From Arenicellales bacterium (GTDB lineage Bacteria; Pseudomonadota; Gammaproteobacteria; BMS3Bbin11), in assembly GCA_029287965.1 (NCBI GenBank), contig JARFQC010000164.1, positions 1 through 11,349 on the forward strand: a stretch of 11,349 nt of DNA. The letters are read 5' to 3'. Of the stretch, positions 1-5,873 are shown piece after piece. Each line of letters begins with the position of its first letter. Within the stretch, counting starts at the first letter, position 1. The position numbers were made by a program, and so were the translations under genes. The notes below the pieces were generated by a model, which did not search any database, was not told where the DNA came from, and worked only from the letters and a program-made list of their open reading frames with translations.

Positions 1-21
1 CAGGATGGGTTTGTGGGCCAT
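1..21 (-). CDS. Start of a gene after hoxH, possibly hydrogenase maturation protease (partial)
   Basis: Only seven codons are inside the window. Read on the minus strand from an ATG at 21-19 they give MAHKPIL, and the rest lies beyond base 1. A hydrophobic start of this kind is usual for the Rossmann-like hydrogenase endopeptidases (HoxW/HyaD family), and in many hox operons such a protease gene follows hoxH, because HoxH needs its C-terminal peptide removed. The position, 114 bases after the hoxH stop and on the same strand, fits that role. No clear ribosome binding site is seen before the ATG. Seven residues cannot identify a family, so the identity is inferred from context only. Confidence 0.35.
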
Positions 22-37
22 GGTTGTTTCAACGTTA

Positions 38-66
38 TACCGGCGAAGGCCGGAGCCAGTGTCGTT
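38..66. repeat. Degraded REP-like hairpin repeat between hoxH and the next gene
   Basis: The bases around CCGGCGAAGGCCGG (40-53) form a 5-bp stem, CCGGC/GCCGG, with a four-base loop. With their flanks they match the intact hairpin copy at 1782-1810 (ATTCCGGCGAAAGCCGGAAT, then CCAG) at most positions, allowing a one-base gap, and in the same orientation. It therefore looks like a decayed member of the same repeat family. No T-run follows on the minus strand, so it is not a convincing terminator for the hox operon. Confidence 0.5.
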
Positions 67-135
67 TTACAGGACATGAGAGGGATTATTATAGCTATTG
101 AGTGACTTGCGTCAGACCTTGGCATATCTGCCTGC

Positions 136-1617
136 TCAGGAACTGATTTGTCCGTCAGAATTTTGTACCAGTCGTTCTGCGACGCTGCCGTCGGCGTTCT
201 GCAGTTCAATGACCAGTGGCATTTTGCCCACTGCATGGGTTGCGCAGGACAGGCAGGGATCGTATGCACGTATGGCAACTTCAACCTGGTTGAGCAGGGG
301 CTCGGTGAGATGGCGGCCGTCGAGATATTCAGTTGCTACCTGGCGGATGGATTCGTTCATCGCCTGGTTGTTGTTGGTGGTCGAGACGATCAGGTTGGCT
401 TTTGTAACCAGGCCGTCGTCATCGATTTCATAGTGATGGAACAGGGTTCCGCGTGGTGCTTCGATGATGCCGATGCCGGTGTGCTGCATGTCGCCCTTGT
501 TGAGCAGGTCGTCATCCAGCAGGTCATCGTCGTCCAGCAGTTCGCGGATGGCCTCGGTGCAGTGCAGCAGTTCAATCATGCGTGCCCAGTGATAGGCGAG
601 CGTTGATTGCACCGGTCCTTCGCATAGCGCGCGAAAATCCTGCCGGGCCGCTTCCGCCAGGGGGGTGTCGATATAGTCGCAGTTGTTGACGCGGGCCAGG
701 GGGCCGACCCGGTACCAGCCGTTTTCCATACCGCGTGAAACGATAAAAGGAAACTTCATGTAACTCCACGACTTGACCCCTTCATGGAGATATTCGTTGT
801 AGCGGGTGTTCTCGACACCGTCGAAAATCAGTTCACCCGTGGCATCGCGGGCGCGCAGTCCGCCGTCATACAACTCCAGGGCGCCGTCGCTACGTGCCAG
901 GCTAAGCATGCTGGTCGGGATCGTGCCGAATGCATCATGGTAGTCACGGTGTTCCAGGTGAATGTGACGAATCAGGTCTACCGTCGACTGTCCCCAGTCG
1001 ATCATCTGGTCGATATCCTCCAGCAGAGCATCACGTTCATCTACTGTCAGCGGCTTGTTGACGCCACCCGGTATCGCACCAGTGCCATGCACCCGTTTGC
1101 CGGATGTCATGCGGATGACCTCCTGGCCAAACTTGCGCAGCATGACGCCCTGCATGGCAATTTCCGGATGATCCTCTATAACGCCAATGATGTTGCGATG
1201 CCGGACTTCGTCATCGAAACCGAACAGCAGGTCAGGTGATGACAGGTGGAAAAAATGCAGGGCATGCGACTGCAGGGTCTGACCGAAATGCATCAGGCGG
1301 CGAATCTTCTCGGCAGTCGGTGTCAGCGACCGGGTGCCAACCAGCATGTCACAGGCCTTTGCCGCAGCCAGGTGATGACTGACCGGGCAGATGCCGCACA
1401 AGCGCTGCACGAGTACCGGCAACTCCCAGTAGGGCCTTCCCTGGATAAATTTCTCGAATCCCCTGAACTCGACGATATGCAGGCGTGCCTGTTCAATATG
1501 GTTGTTTTCATCCATGAGCAATGTAACCTTGCCATGGCCTTCGACACGAGTCAGCGGCTCGATAACGACGCGCTTGAGGTCGTCCGGGTTAGATGCAGTT
1601 TCTAATTGATCAGTCAT
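136..1617 (-). CDS. hoxH: NAD-reducing [NiFe] hydrogenase large subunit HoxH
   Basis: HoxH carries the NiFe(CN)2CO active site of the cytoplasmic group 3d hydrogenase, which couples H2 oxidation to NAD+ reduction, or the reverse, together with HoxY and the HoxFU diaphorase. The 493-residue protein has the N-terminal motif RVEGHG (24-29), the first NiFe cysteine pair in RLCGICPVSHH (C74, C77) and the second pair in DPCLSCATH (C455, C458, H461). A tail of 32 residues follows H461. In this family a specific endopeptidase cuts next to that His after nickel insertion, so the protein is made as a precursor. Length fits the family. The ATG at 1617 puts the first motif about 20 residues in, but no clear ribosome binding site precedes it. 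Unusually, hoxH does not follow hoxY directly: 578 bases with a GIY-YIG gene and repeats intervene. Residues 360-372 are an acidic near-duplication (LLDDDD, LLDDD, LL). Confidence 0.97.
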   Translation of the reverse strand: MTDQLETASNPDDLKRVVIEPLTRVEGHGKVTLLMDENNHIEQARLHIVEFRGFEKFIQGRPYWELPVLVQRLCGICPVSHHLAAAKACDMLVGTRSLTPTAEKIRRLMHFGQTLQSHALHFFHLSSPDLLFGFDDEVRHRNIIGVIEDHPEIAMQGVMLRKFGQEVIRMTSGKRVHGTGAIPGGVNKPLTVDERDALLEDIDQMIDWGQSTVDLIRHIHLEHRDYHDAFGTIPTSMLSLARSDGALELYDGGLRARDATGELIFDGVENTRYNEYLHEGVKSWSYMKFPFIVSRGMENGWYRVGPLARVNNCDYIDTPLAEAARQDFRALCEGPVQSTLAYHWARMIELLHCTEAIRELLDDDDLLDDDLLNKGDMQHTGIGIIEAPRGTLFHHYEIDDDGLVTKANLIVSTTNNNQAMNESIRQVATEYLDGRHLTEPLLNQVEVAIRAYDPCLSCATHAVGKMPLVIELQNADGSVAERLVQNSDGQISS

Positions 1618-1680
1618 GGGTGCACGGTTTCATTGTATGGGTAAATAATCGCTTTCGAATAGTTTTTCGTGCTCTTTGAA

Positions 1681-1808
1681 TGGATTCCGGATCTCCGCTG
1701 CGCTGCGTCCGGAATGACGCCTGGGTGTAATGCAGAGGATGTTGAAGCGAGGCCAGTACGATCAATAACATTCTGTATTGTCGTCATTCCGGCGAAAGCC
1801 GGAATCCA
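1681..1808. repeat. Pair of inverted REP-like hairpin repeats between the GIY-YIG gene and hoxH
   Basis: Two related hairpins lie in opposite orientation. The left one (1681-1719) starts TGGATTCCGG and ends CCGGAATGACG, with an 8-bp stem (1684-1691 with 1708-1715) and a 16-base loop. The right one (1782-1808) starts CGTCATTCCGG and ends CCGGAATCCA, with an 8-bp stem (1786-1793 with 1798-1805) and a GAAA loop. The outer ends of one are the reverse complement of the outer ends of the other (10 and 11 bp), so the block can also fold back on itself. The motif GTCATTCCGGCGAAAGCCGGAA resembles a dispersed short repeat seen in many proteobacterial genomes. No transposase is present here. It fills most of the 226 bases between the GIY-YIG gene and hoxH. 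Confidence 0.65.
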
Positions 1809-1843
1809 GGGTCCTGTTGTGTTATTAGCGTTCAACATATTTC

Positions 1844-2134
1844 TTACATCAAGTCGGGATACAGGTCACGCCAATCCGGATTGTGTTTTTCAATCATGTC
1901 TATCTTCCAGCTGCGGCGCCAGCCCTTGATGTTCTTTTCCCGATTTATAGCTGAGTCCATCGTTATGTGTATTTCGTACCAGACAAGTGAATGAACCTGG
2001 TATTTACTGGTGAATCCTTCAGATATGTCAGTCTTGTGCTCCCAGGTGCGTTTAATGAGATTCGACGTAACACCGGTATACAGTGTTCCATTCTTCGTGC
2101 TGGCCAATATGTAAACACACGGTTGTTTTTCCAT
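1844..2134 (-). CDS. Small GIY-YIG nuclease superfamily protein
   Basis: This 96-residue protein is a stand-alone GIY-YIG domain of the short UPF0213/YhbQ-like kind. The core is recognisable: VYIL (7-10) and LYTGVT (18-23) stand for the GIY and YIG strands, with Y8 and Y19. R29 in NLIKRTWEHK is the probable catalytic arginine and E66 in NREKNIKGW the metal-binding glutamate, so the active site looks intact. The length is complete for the family and it ends YPDLM. AAGGA lies seven bases before the ATG at 2134, a good ribosome binding site. It is oriented with the hox genes, 61 bases after hoxY and 226 before hoxH, next to a pair of inverted REP-like repeats. It has no known part in hydrogenase function and looks like an insertion in the operon. 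The cellular role of such stand-alone proteins is poorly defined, and structure-specific DNA nicking is the family inference. Confidence 0.87.
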   Translation of the reverse strand: MEKQPCVYILASTKNGTLYTGVTSNLIKRTWEHKTDISEGFTSKYQVHSLVWYEIHITMDSAINREKNIKGWRRSWKIDMIEKHNPDWRDLYPDLM

Positions 2135-2195
2135 CTTACGTCCTTGTAGTCTGGATCAAGTTTCAGCCTGGTTGGATTGTTCCTATTGAACATGT

Positions 2196-2735
2196 CTAGT
2201 CATAGTGTATCTGCGTATAAGGGAAGCTGATCGGTTTGCCCTCGATCAGTTCTGTGAGAAAAGTCCAGATCGTATCGGCGCTGGGTGGGCAGCCGGGCAG
2301 AAAGTGGTCAACCTTGACGACTTCATGGATCGGATGAACCTTGTTCAGCAACAGCGGGATTTCCGGGTCGTCCGGTATATGCGGGTTTTCCACGCCGACG
2401 CCATCTATGTAGCTTTCTTCCAGGCAATCCTTCAGTGAGAACTGGTTGCGCATGGCGGGTATGCCACCGGTCACTGCGCAGGCGCCGAATGAAACCAGCG
2501 TGGTGCAGTTGGCCCGGAAGGCTTTCAATGTTTCGACGTTGTCGGTATTGGCAACACCGCCTTCGATAATACCGACATCGGCTTTTTCGATCGTCTTGAT
2601 ATCGTTGATCGGCGAGCGTTCAAACTCGACCAGCTTGATCAGTTCGAGCAGGCGTTCATCGATATCGAGGATGGACATGTGGCAGCCGAAGCAGCCGGCC
2701 AGTGACGTCGTGGCTACTTTTATCTTGTCGCTCAT
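2196..2735 (-). CDS. hoxY: NAD-reducing hydrogenase small subunit HoxY
   Basis: HoxY is the electron-transfer partner of HoxH and passes electrons from the NiFe site to HoxU through one proximal [4Fe-4S] cluster. The 179-residue protein shows the four expected ligands: C15 and C18 in AGCFGCHMS, C86 in GACAVTGG and C149 in LPGCPPS. It lacks the extra C-terminal cluster domain of membrane-bound uptake hydrogenases and has no twin-arginine signal, which fits a soluble cytoplasmic enzyme. Its length is near that of other short HoxY proteins and it ends in IHYD, as HoxY proteins often end in YD. The ATG at 2735 overlaps the hoxU stop as ATGA, indicating translational coupling. The ribosome binding site is weak (AAGAA). 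The GIY-YIG insertion lies directly downstream, where hoxH would normally follow. Confidence 0.96.
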   Translation of the reverse strand: MSDKIKVATTSLAGCFGCHMSILDIDERLLELIKLVEFERSPINDIKTIEKADVGIIEGGVANTDNVETLKAFRANCTTLVSFGACAVTGGIPAMRNQFSLKDCLEESYIDGVGVENPHIPDDPEIPLLLNKVHPIHEVVKVDHFLPGCPPSADTIWTFLTELIEGKPISFPYTQIHYD

Positions 2736-3448
2736 TTCTTGTTGTTCCCGTTGGCGGCTGCATCGCCCACCACGCTGACCGGGAACCGGTCATACAGCCG
2801 TTGGCCGATGGGTGCGTCGTAGCCGCGATTCTTGGGCAGTATTGCGCCGACCGGACAGACCTGTACAGCCTTGTCCTGTGCCGTGATTGCACTGTCACCC
2901 AGTTTTCCTGACGGGGTATCCACAACCAGGTGTGCCTTGATGCCGCGTCCGTTTACAGCAAATATGTTTTTACCGTCCACGTCACGGCTCGCCCGCACGC
3001 AGAGCTCACACAGGATGCAGCGATTGAAGTCTATGGCGATATCAGGGTGAGACGCATCGACATCGCGGCGCGGGAAAAAATGCGTGAACCGGGGCGACAG
3101 CATGCCAACGTAATAGGCTACCGCCTGCAGCTGGCACGCACCGCTTTTTTCGCAGCCCGGACAGACATGGTTGCCTTCGACGAATAGCATTTGCAACAGC
3201 GACTTGCGGTAGTCGTTAACCTGCCGGGAACTGTTGTCGATTTCCATGCCGTCCACTGCCGGCTGCGTGCAGGCGGATGCGAAGCGGCCGTTGATGTTGA
3301 CGACGCAAACCCGGCAGCTGCCGTGCGGCGTGAATTCAGGGTTATGGCACAGGTGCGGAATGTATTCTCCTGCCGCGAGCGCTGCGTCCATGATGGTTTG
3401 TCCCTCGGTGAAGGGGATAGTCTTGCCGTCGAGCAGGAAGGTGCTCAT
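2732..3448 (-). CDS. hoxU: NAD-reducing hydrogenase diaphorase Fe-S subunit HoxU
   Basis: HoxU is homologous to the N-terminal third of NuoG of complex I and wires HoxY to HoxF. The 238 residues contain, in order: a plant-type [2Fe-2S] ferredoxin domain with C34, C45, C48 and C60; the His-Cys [4Fe-4S] motif with H94, C96, C99 and C105 (GNHVCPGCEKSGACQ); and a ferredoxin-type [4Fe-4S] site with C144, C147, C150 and C198 (CILCELC, then CPVGAI). All ligands are present and the length matches HoxU of other group 3d enzymes. The ATG at 3448 overlaps the hoxF stop as ATGA. GAGGAG just upstream, with five bases between AGGAG and the ATG, is the strongest ribosome binding site in the hox operon and sets the start clearly. 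Confidence 0.96.
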   Translation of the reverse strand: MSTFLLDGKTIPFTEGQTIMDAALAAGEYIPHLCHNPEFTPHGSCRVCVVNINGRFASACTQPAVDGMEIDNSSRQVNDYRKSLLQMLFVEGNHVCPGCEKSGACQLQAVAYYVGMLSPRFTHFFPRRDVDASHPDIAIDFNRCILCELCVRASRDVDGKNIFAVNGRGIKAHLVVDTPSGKLGDSAITAQDKAVQVCPVGAILPKNRGYDAPIGQRLYDRFPVSVVGDAAANGNNKK

Positions 3449-5235
3449 GTCAGCTCCTCGCCAATGATGCCGTTATCCCTTCTACCGCTGATCTCGCGTG
3501 CATCCTCCAGGGCGGCATCGATGTCGAAAGCAGGACCGAACCGCTCATCCAGGTGGCTGGTGTAGCTGGATGGAAAATGATCGAGCAGGTCGATGATCGC
3601 ATTGGGCGCAGTAGAGCCCAGTCCGCAATGACTGGTAGTACGCATCAGTGCCGCGATCGAGCGTATTTCCTCGAGGTCGTAACGGGAAGCGCGCCCTCGC
3701 AGCAGTTTGTAGACCAGGTCATCAAGCAGTTTGCCGCCAACCCGGCATGGTGTGCAGAAGCCGCAGCTTTCATGGACGAAGAATTGACTGAAATTCCTGG
3801 CTACGGCAAGCATGTCACGTTCCCGGTTGAATACCATGAAGGAGCCGGCCGTGGCGATATCCTCATAGGCGATGGTTTTGTCAAACTGCCCGCTAGGGAT
3901 CATGTGTCCGGCAGCGCCGGCAACCTGCACGGCCTGGACGTTTTCAGCGCCGCATTCAGACAGTATTTCACTGATGCGGGTACCGAAGGGAAATTCATAT
4001 ATGCCCGGCCTTGGGCAGTCGCCGCTGATACTGAGAAGCTTAGTACCGCTCGATTCCTGCGTACCGCGGCTGCGGAACCAGTCGCTGCCGTGTATGGCGA
4101 TCTGTGCCGCGGCAATGAAGGTCTCGACGTTGTTGACCACGGTAGGCTTGCCCAGGTAACCCTTTGCGACAGGGAAGGGCGGGCGTCTGCGCGGTATGCC
4201 GCGTTTGCCTTCCAGCGACTCGATCAGGGACGATTCTTCGCCGCAGATATAGGCACCGGCTCCAAGGTGAATCTCAACGTCGAAATCGAATCCGTCCTTG
4301 CCCAGGATTGACTTGCCGAGCAGTCCAGCTGAGCGTCTTGCGGCAATGGTGTCGTTGAGTCCTGCGAGCAGGAAGCGGTATTCGCCGCGTAGATAGATCA
4401 GGCCCTTTTGTGCACCGGTTATACCGCCACACAGGGTCATGCCCTCGAGCAGTTCATCGGCCCAGGACTGCAGCAGCAAGCGATCCTTGAATGTTCCAGG
4501 CTCACCCTCGTCGGCATTGCAGACGACGTAGCGCTCGTTTGCCTGGGTCTCACGACAGATTGACCACTTCAGCGCGGTGCGAAATCCGGCCCCGCCACGT
4601 CCGCGCAGTCCTGCTTCGTCAATCGTGTCAAGTGTCGTCTCTATGCCGTCACGGACCAGGGTGCGCAGAGCCTCACCACGCACAATCCGGTTATCAAGCA
4701 TCAGGTCGCTGCGCCGGATCTGCTCATCGACCTGGAAAAATTCATCCGGCCAGTCTGTCAGCGGAACGTGCTGCAGCACAAAATCGGCAATTAATTCGAT
4801 ACGCTGCTCGTCAAGGCGGGTTACGACCTGGCCGTTGACCAGCATGCCCGGCCCCTGGTCGCACATGCCGGTGCACGAGGTGGTGTCAACGCTGGCAGTG
4901 CCGTCTTTGCTCGTTTCGCCGGGTTGTATAGCGAGGTGATCACACAATAGCTTCATCAGCAGCTGGCTGCCGTCCATGCGGTCAGTGATGTTATCGCTGA
5001 ACAGAATGTCGTATTCCCCTCTCGGTGTTGCGTGCAAAAAGGAATAAAAGTCGATGACTCCATCAATCATGGCCGGGGTAACGGCAAGGCGCTGCGAGAG
5101 CAGGGTGATGGTATCAGCGGGGATGAAGGAGAATTCCTGTTGTATGCGGATGAGGTACTGCAACAGCTGTGAGTCAGTGCTGGATGCGTCCAGCAGTTCA
5201 TTTACAAATTCAATCGCATGCTCTGTAGACGTCAC
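3445..5235 (-). CDS. hoxF: NAD-reducing hydrogenase diaphorase large subunit HoxF (NuoE-like and NuoF-like fusion)
   Basis: HoxF binds FMN and NAD(H) and is the site of NAD+ reduction in the soluble hydrogenase. The 596-residue protein has a NuoE-like thioredoxin-fold N-terminus (about 20-155) and a NuoF-like body. In the body, RGRGGAGF (211-218) and GAGAYICGEES (326-336) are FMN/NAD-binding signatures, and C491, C494, C497 (SCGFCTPC) with C537 bind a [4Fe-4S] cluster. The N-terminal [2Fe-2S] site is incomplete: C121 and C125 (CTGMC) remain, but the first NuoE pair is replaced by FSDNITDRM (79-87). The Cupriavidus HoxF has a comparable loss. There is no separate hoxE beside it. The start is GTG at 5235: no in-frame ATG lies between it and an upstream in-frame TAG, and the N-terminus aligns with known HoxF after about ten residues. 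No well-spaced ribosome binding site is visible. Confidence 0.96.
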   Translation of the reverse strand: MTSTEHAIEFVNELLDASSTDSQLLQYLIRIQQEFSFIPADTITLLSQRLAVTPAMIDGVIDFYSFLHATPRGEYDILFSDNITDRMDGSQLLMKLLCDHLAIQPGETSKDGTASVDTTSCTGMCDQGPGMLVNGQVVTRLDEQRIELIADFVLQHVPLTDWPDEFFQVDEQIRRSDLMLDNRIVRGEALRTLVRDGIETTLDTIDEAGLRGRGGAGFRTALKWSICRETQANERYVVCNADEGEPGTFKDRLLLQSWADELLEGMTLCGGITGAQKGLIYLRGEYRFLLAGLNDTIAARRSAGLLGKSILGKDGFDFDVEIHLGAGAYICGEESSLIESLEGKRGIPRRRPPFPVAKGYLGKPTVVNNVETFIAAAQIAIHGSDWFRSRGTQESSGTKLLSISGDCPRPGIYEFPFGTRISEILSECGAENVQAVQVAGAAGHMIPSGQFDKTIAYEDIATAGSFMVFNRERDMLAVARNFSQFFVHESCGFCTPCRVGGKLLDDLVYKLLRGRASRYDLEEIRSIAALMRTTSHCGLGSTAPNAIIDLLDHFPSSYTSHLDERFGPAFDIDAALEDAREISGRRDNGIIGEELT

Positions 5236-5373
5236 GTTTTTATACCGGCTCCGGACAACAACATGTATATGCTATCGCAGTGCTTCATCAGCGACTTTGA
5301 TCCATGGCAAGTATTGCGTTTCTTTTCCGCCCGCCTCGTGTACTTGCAGTTATACCCCTGGTCTGCAAGAGAA

Positions 5374-5409
5374 ATATACAAAAATGATTAATGTCATGTT
5401 TTTGTATAT
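5374..5409. repeat. Perfect 11-bp inverted repeat in the hoxF/small-gene divergent region
   Basis: ATATACAAAAA (5374-5384) is mirrored exactly by TTTTTGTATAT (5399-5409) across a 14-base spacer. The block is very AT-rich and lies 139 bases before the hoxF start and 104 bases before the start of the small gene on the other strand. The spacer contains the FNR-like core. The centre of the long arms (5391.5) is one base off the centre of that core (5390.5), so these may be two separate symmetries. Possible roles are an extended operator, a second regulator's site or a DNA-bending sequence. It has no G+C stem or T-run of a terminator. Confidence 0.7.
5384..5397 (+). promoter_or_regulatory. Candidate FNR/CRP-family operator
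   Basis: ATGATTAATGTCAT contains TGA, six bases, TCA, the core spacing of the FNR/ANR consensus TTGAT-N4-ATCAA; it matches 7 of the 10 consensus bases. Its centre is 5390.5. If the -10 box at 5420-5425 is real, transcription starts at 5432 and the operator sits at -41.5, the classic class II activating position. The same site could also affect hoxF on the minus strand, but no -10 box lies at the matching distance there. Other members of the family that bind TGA-N6-TCA (for example DNR-like or CRP-like proteins) cannot be told apart from sequence. Confidence 0.45.
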
Positions 5410-5419
5410 AAGGAATATC

Positions 5420-5425
5420 TAATAT
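5420..5425 (+). promoter_or_regulatory. Candidate -10 box for the small membrane protein gene
   Basis: TAATAT resembles the sigma-70 -10 consensus TATAAT and would place the start site near 5432, giving an 82-base leader. There is no good -35 hexamer at 16-18 bases (TGTTTT at 17), which is typical of promoters that depend on an activator bound at -41.5. The downstream leader is AT-rich with two T-runs (5472-5485) and shows no strong hairpin. Confidence 0.4.
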
Positions 5426-5513
5426 GCGTTCCGTCGAAGGCAGTAGTCTTCAGAGAATACATTACAAATAGGTTTTTTATTTTTTTGCAACGGATTTATT
5501 CAGGAGAAGTAGA

Positions 5514-5690
5514 ATGATTTGGTTAGGCGTTTTGATTGCTGCTTTGGTCACTGTCCCGGTTTCAGTAAACGTTCACGAAAACAATATTGCCCTGGCCCAG
5601 GCCGAGGCGGAAGCTACTGAAAGGACGGAAATTGCCGCACTGGAAGATTTTGAAAAGGAAGTTTACTTTTACGACCAGGTAGAAAAATAA
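5514..5690 (+). CDS. Small acidic membrane or exported protein, 58 residues, unknown function
   Basis: A short gene divergent from hoxF. ATG at 5514 is preceded by AGGAG (5502-5506) with seven bases between, an ideal ribosome binding site, and the stop TAA is followed after about 30 bases by a strong terminator, so it looks like a complete monocistronic unit. The product starts MIWLGVLIAALVTVPVSV, one hydrophobic segment at about residues 2-20 with no basic residue before it. ALA-Q or AQA-E around residues 26-30 could be a signal peptidase site; otherwise it is a single-pass anchor. The remainder is a short, glutamate-rich, probably helical tail ending DQVEK. I recognise no family. The FNR-like operator upstream suggests oxygen- or redox-responsive expression. 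A link to the hydrogenase is suggested only by position. It could also be the coding part of a dual-function small RNA of about 320 bases. Confidence 0.72.
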   Translation: MIWLGVLIAALVTVPVSVNVHENNIALAQAEAEATERTEIAALEDFEKEVYFYDQVEK

Positions 5691-5721
5691 CCCCTGGCAG
5701 ACAGTTGATTTCCCATGAAAG

Positions 5722-5748
5722 GGCCCGGTTTAGACCGGGCCTTTTTTT
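5722..5748 (+). terminator. Strong intrinsic terminator after the small membrane protein gene
   Basis: GGCCCGGT (5722-5729) pairs perfectly with ACCGGGCC (5734-5741) over a TTAG loop, followed by seven T (5742-5748). The stem is preceded by AAA, so some bidirectional activity is possible, but on the plus strand it clearly ends the short unit at 5432-5690 and isolates it from prfB. Confidence 0.94.
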
Positions 5749-5839
5749 GTTCTGTATCGCCATCGAAAGGAGGGAGATGGCTGCCGGGTTAATCCTGTCC
5801 GCCGCTTCTGCTAATCACGCCGAACTGTTAGAATTCGCC

Positions 5840-5855
5840 AGCTGTAAAAACAGCT
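5840..5855 (+). other. Small hairpin just before prfB
   Basis: AGCTGT and ACAGCT form a 6-bp stem with an AAAA loop 18 bases before the prfB start. AT-rich sequence (TATTTATAC, 5855-5863) follows and could hold a -10 box, but no matching -35 is seen. Whether the hairpin is an operator, an RNA structure or chance is open. The 183-base gap from 5691 to 5873 otherwise holds only the terminator and AGGAGG at 5768-5773. Confidence 0.3.
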
Positions 5856-5873
5856 ATTTATACGGATATCGTG

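Noticed and set aside
98..1605. Several open frames on the plus strand opposite hoxH (e.g. 148-606, 784-1239, 1246-1605)
   Set aside because: They are antisense to a clearly coding gene, have no ribosome binding sites and give compositionally odd proteins with no recognisable domain; they follow from the codon bias of hoxH.
1669..1929. Plus-strand open frame across the inverted repeats
   Set aside because: Its translation is that of the REP-like repeat, a frequent spurious call; there is no start signal.
1963..2193. Open frame on the minus strand starting just after the hoxY stop
   Set aside because: It overlaps most of the GIY-YIG gene in another frame, and its product has no recognisable motif. 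The GIY-YIG frame has the better ribosome binding site and clear family residues.
5342..5354. Sigma-70 promoter for hoxF using TATAAC on the minus strand (5354-5349)
   Set aside because: The -10 is good, but no -35 hexamer lies at 16-18 bases, and the FNR-like core would sit at about -48.5, not a standard activating position.
5280..5370. Sigma-54 promoter for hoxF
   Set aside because: Hydrogenase genes are often sigma-54 dependent, but I find no GG-N10-GC pair in the right orientation. A near match on the plus strand (TGGCAAGTATTGC) has a spacing of eight instead of ten.
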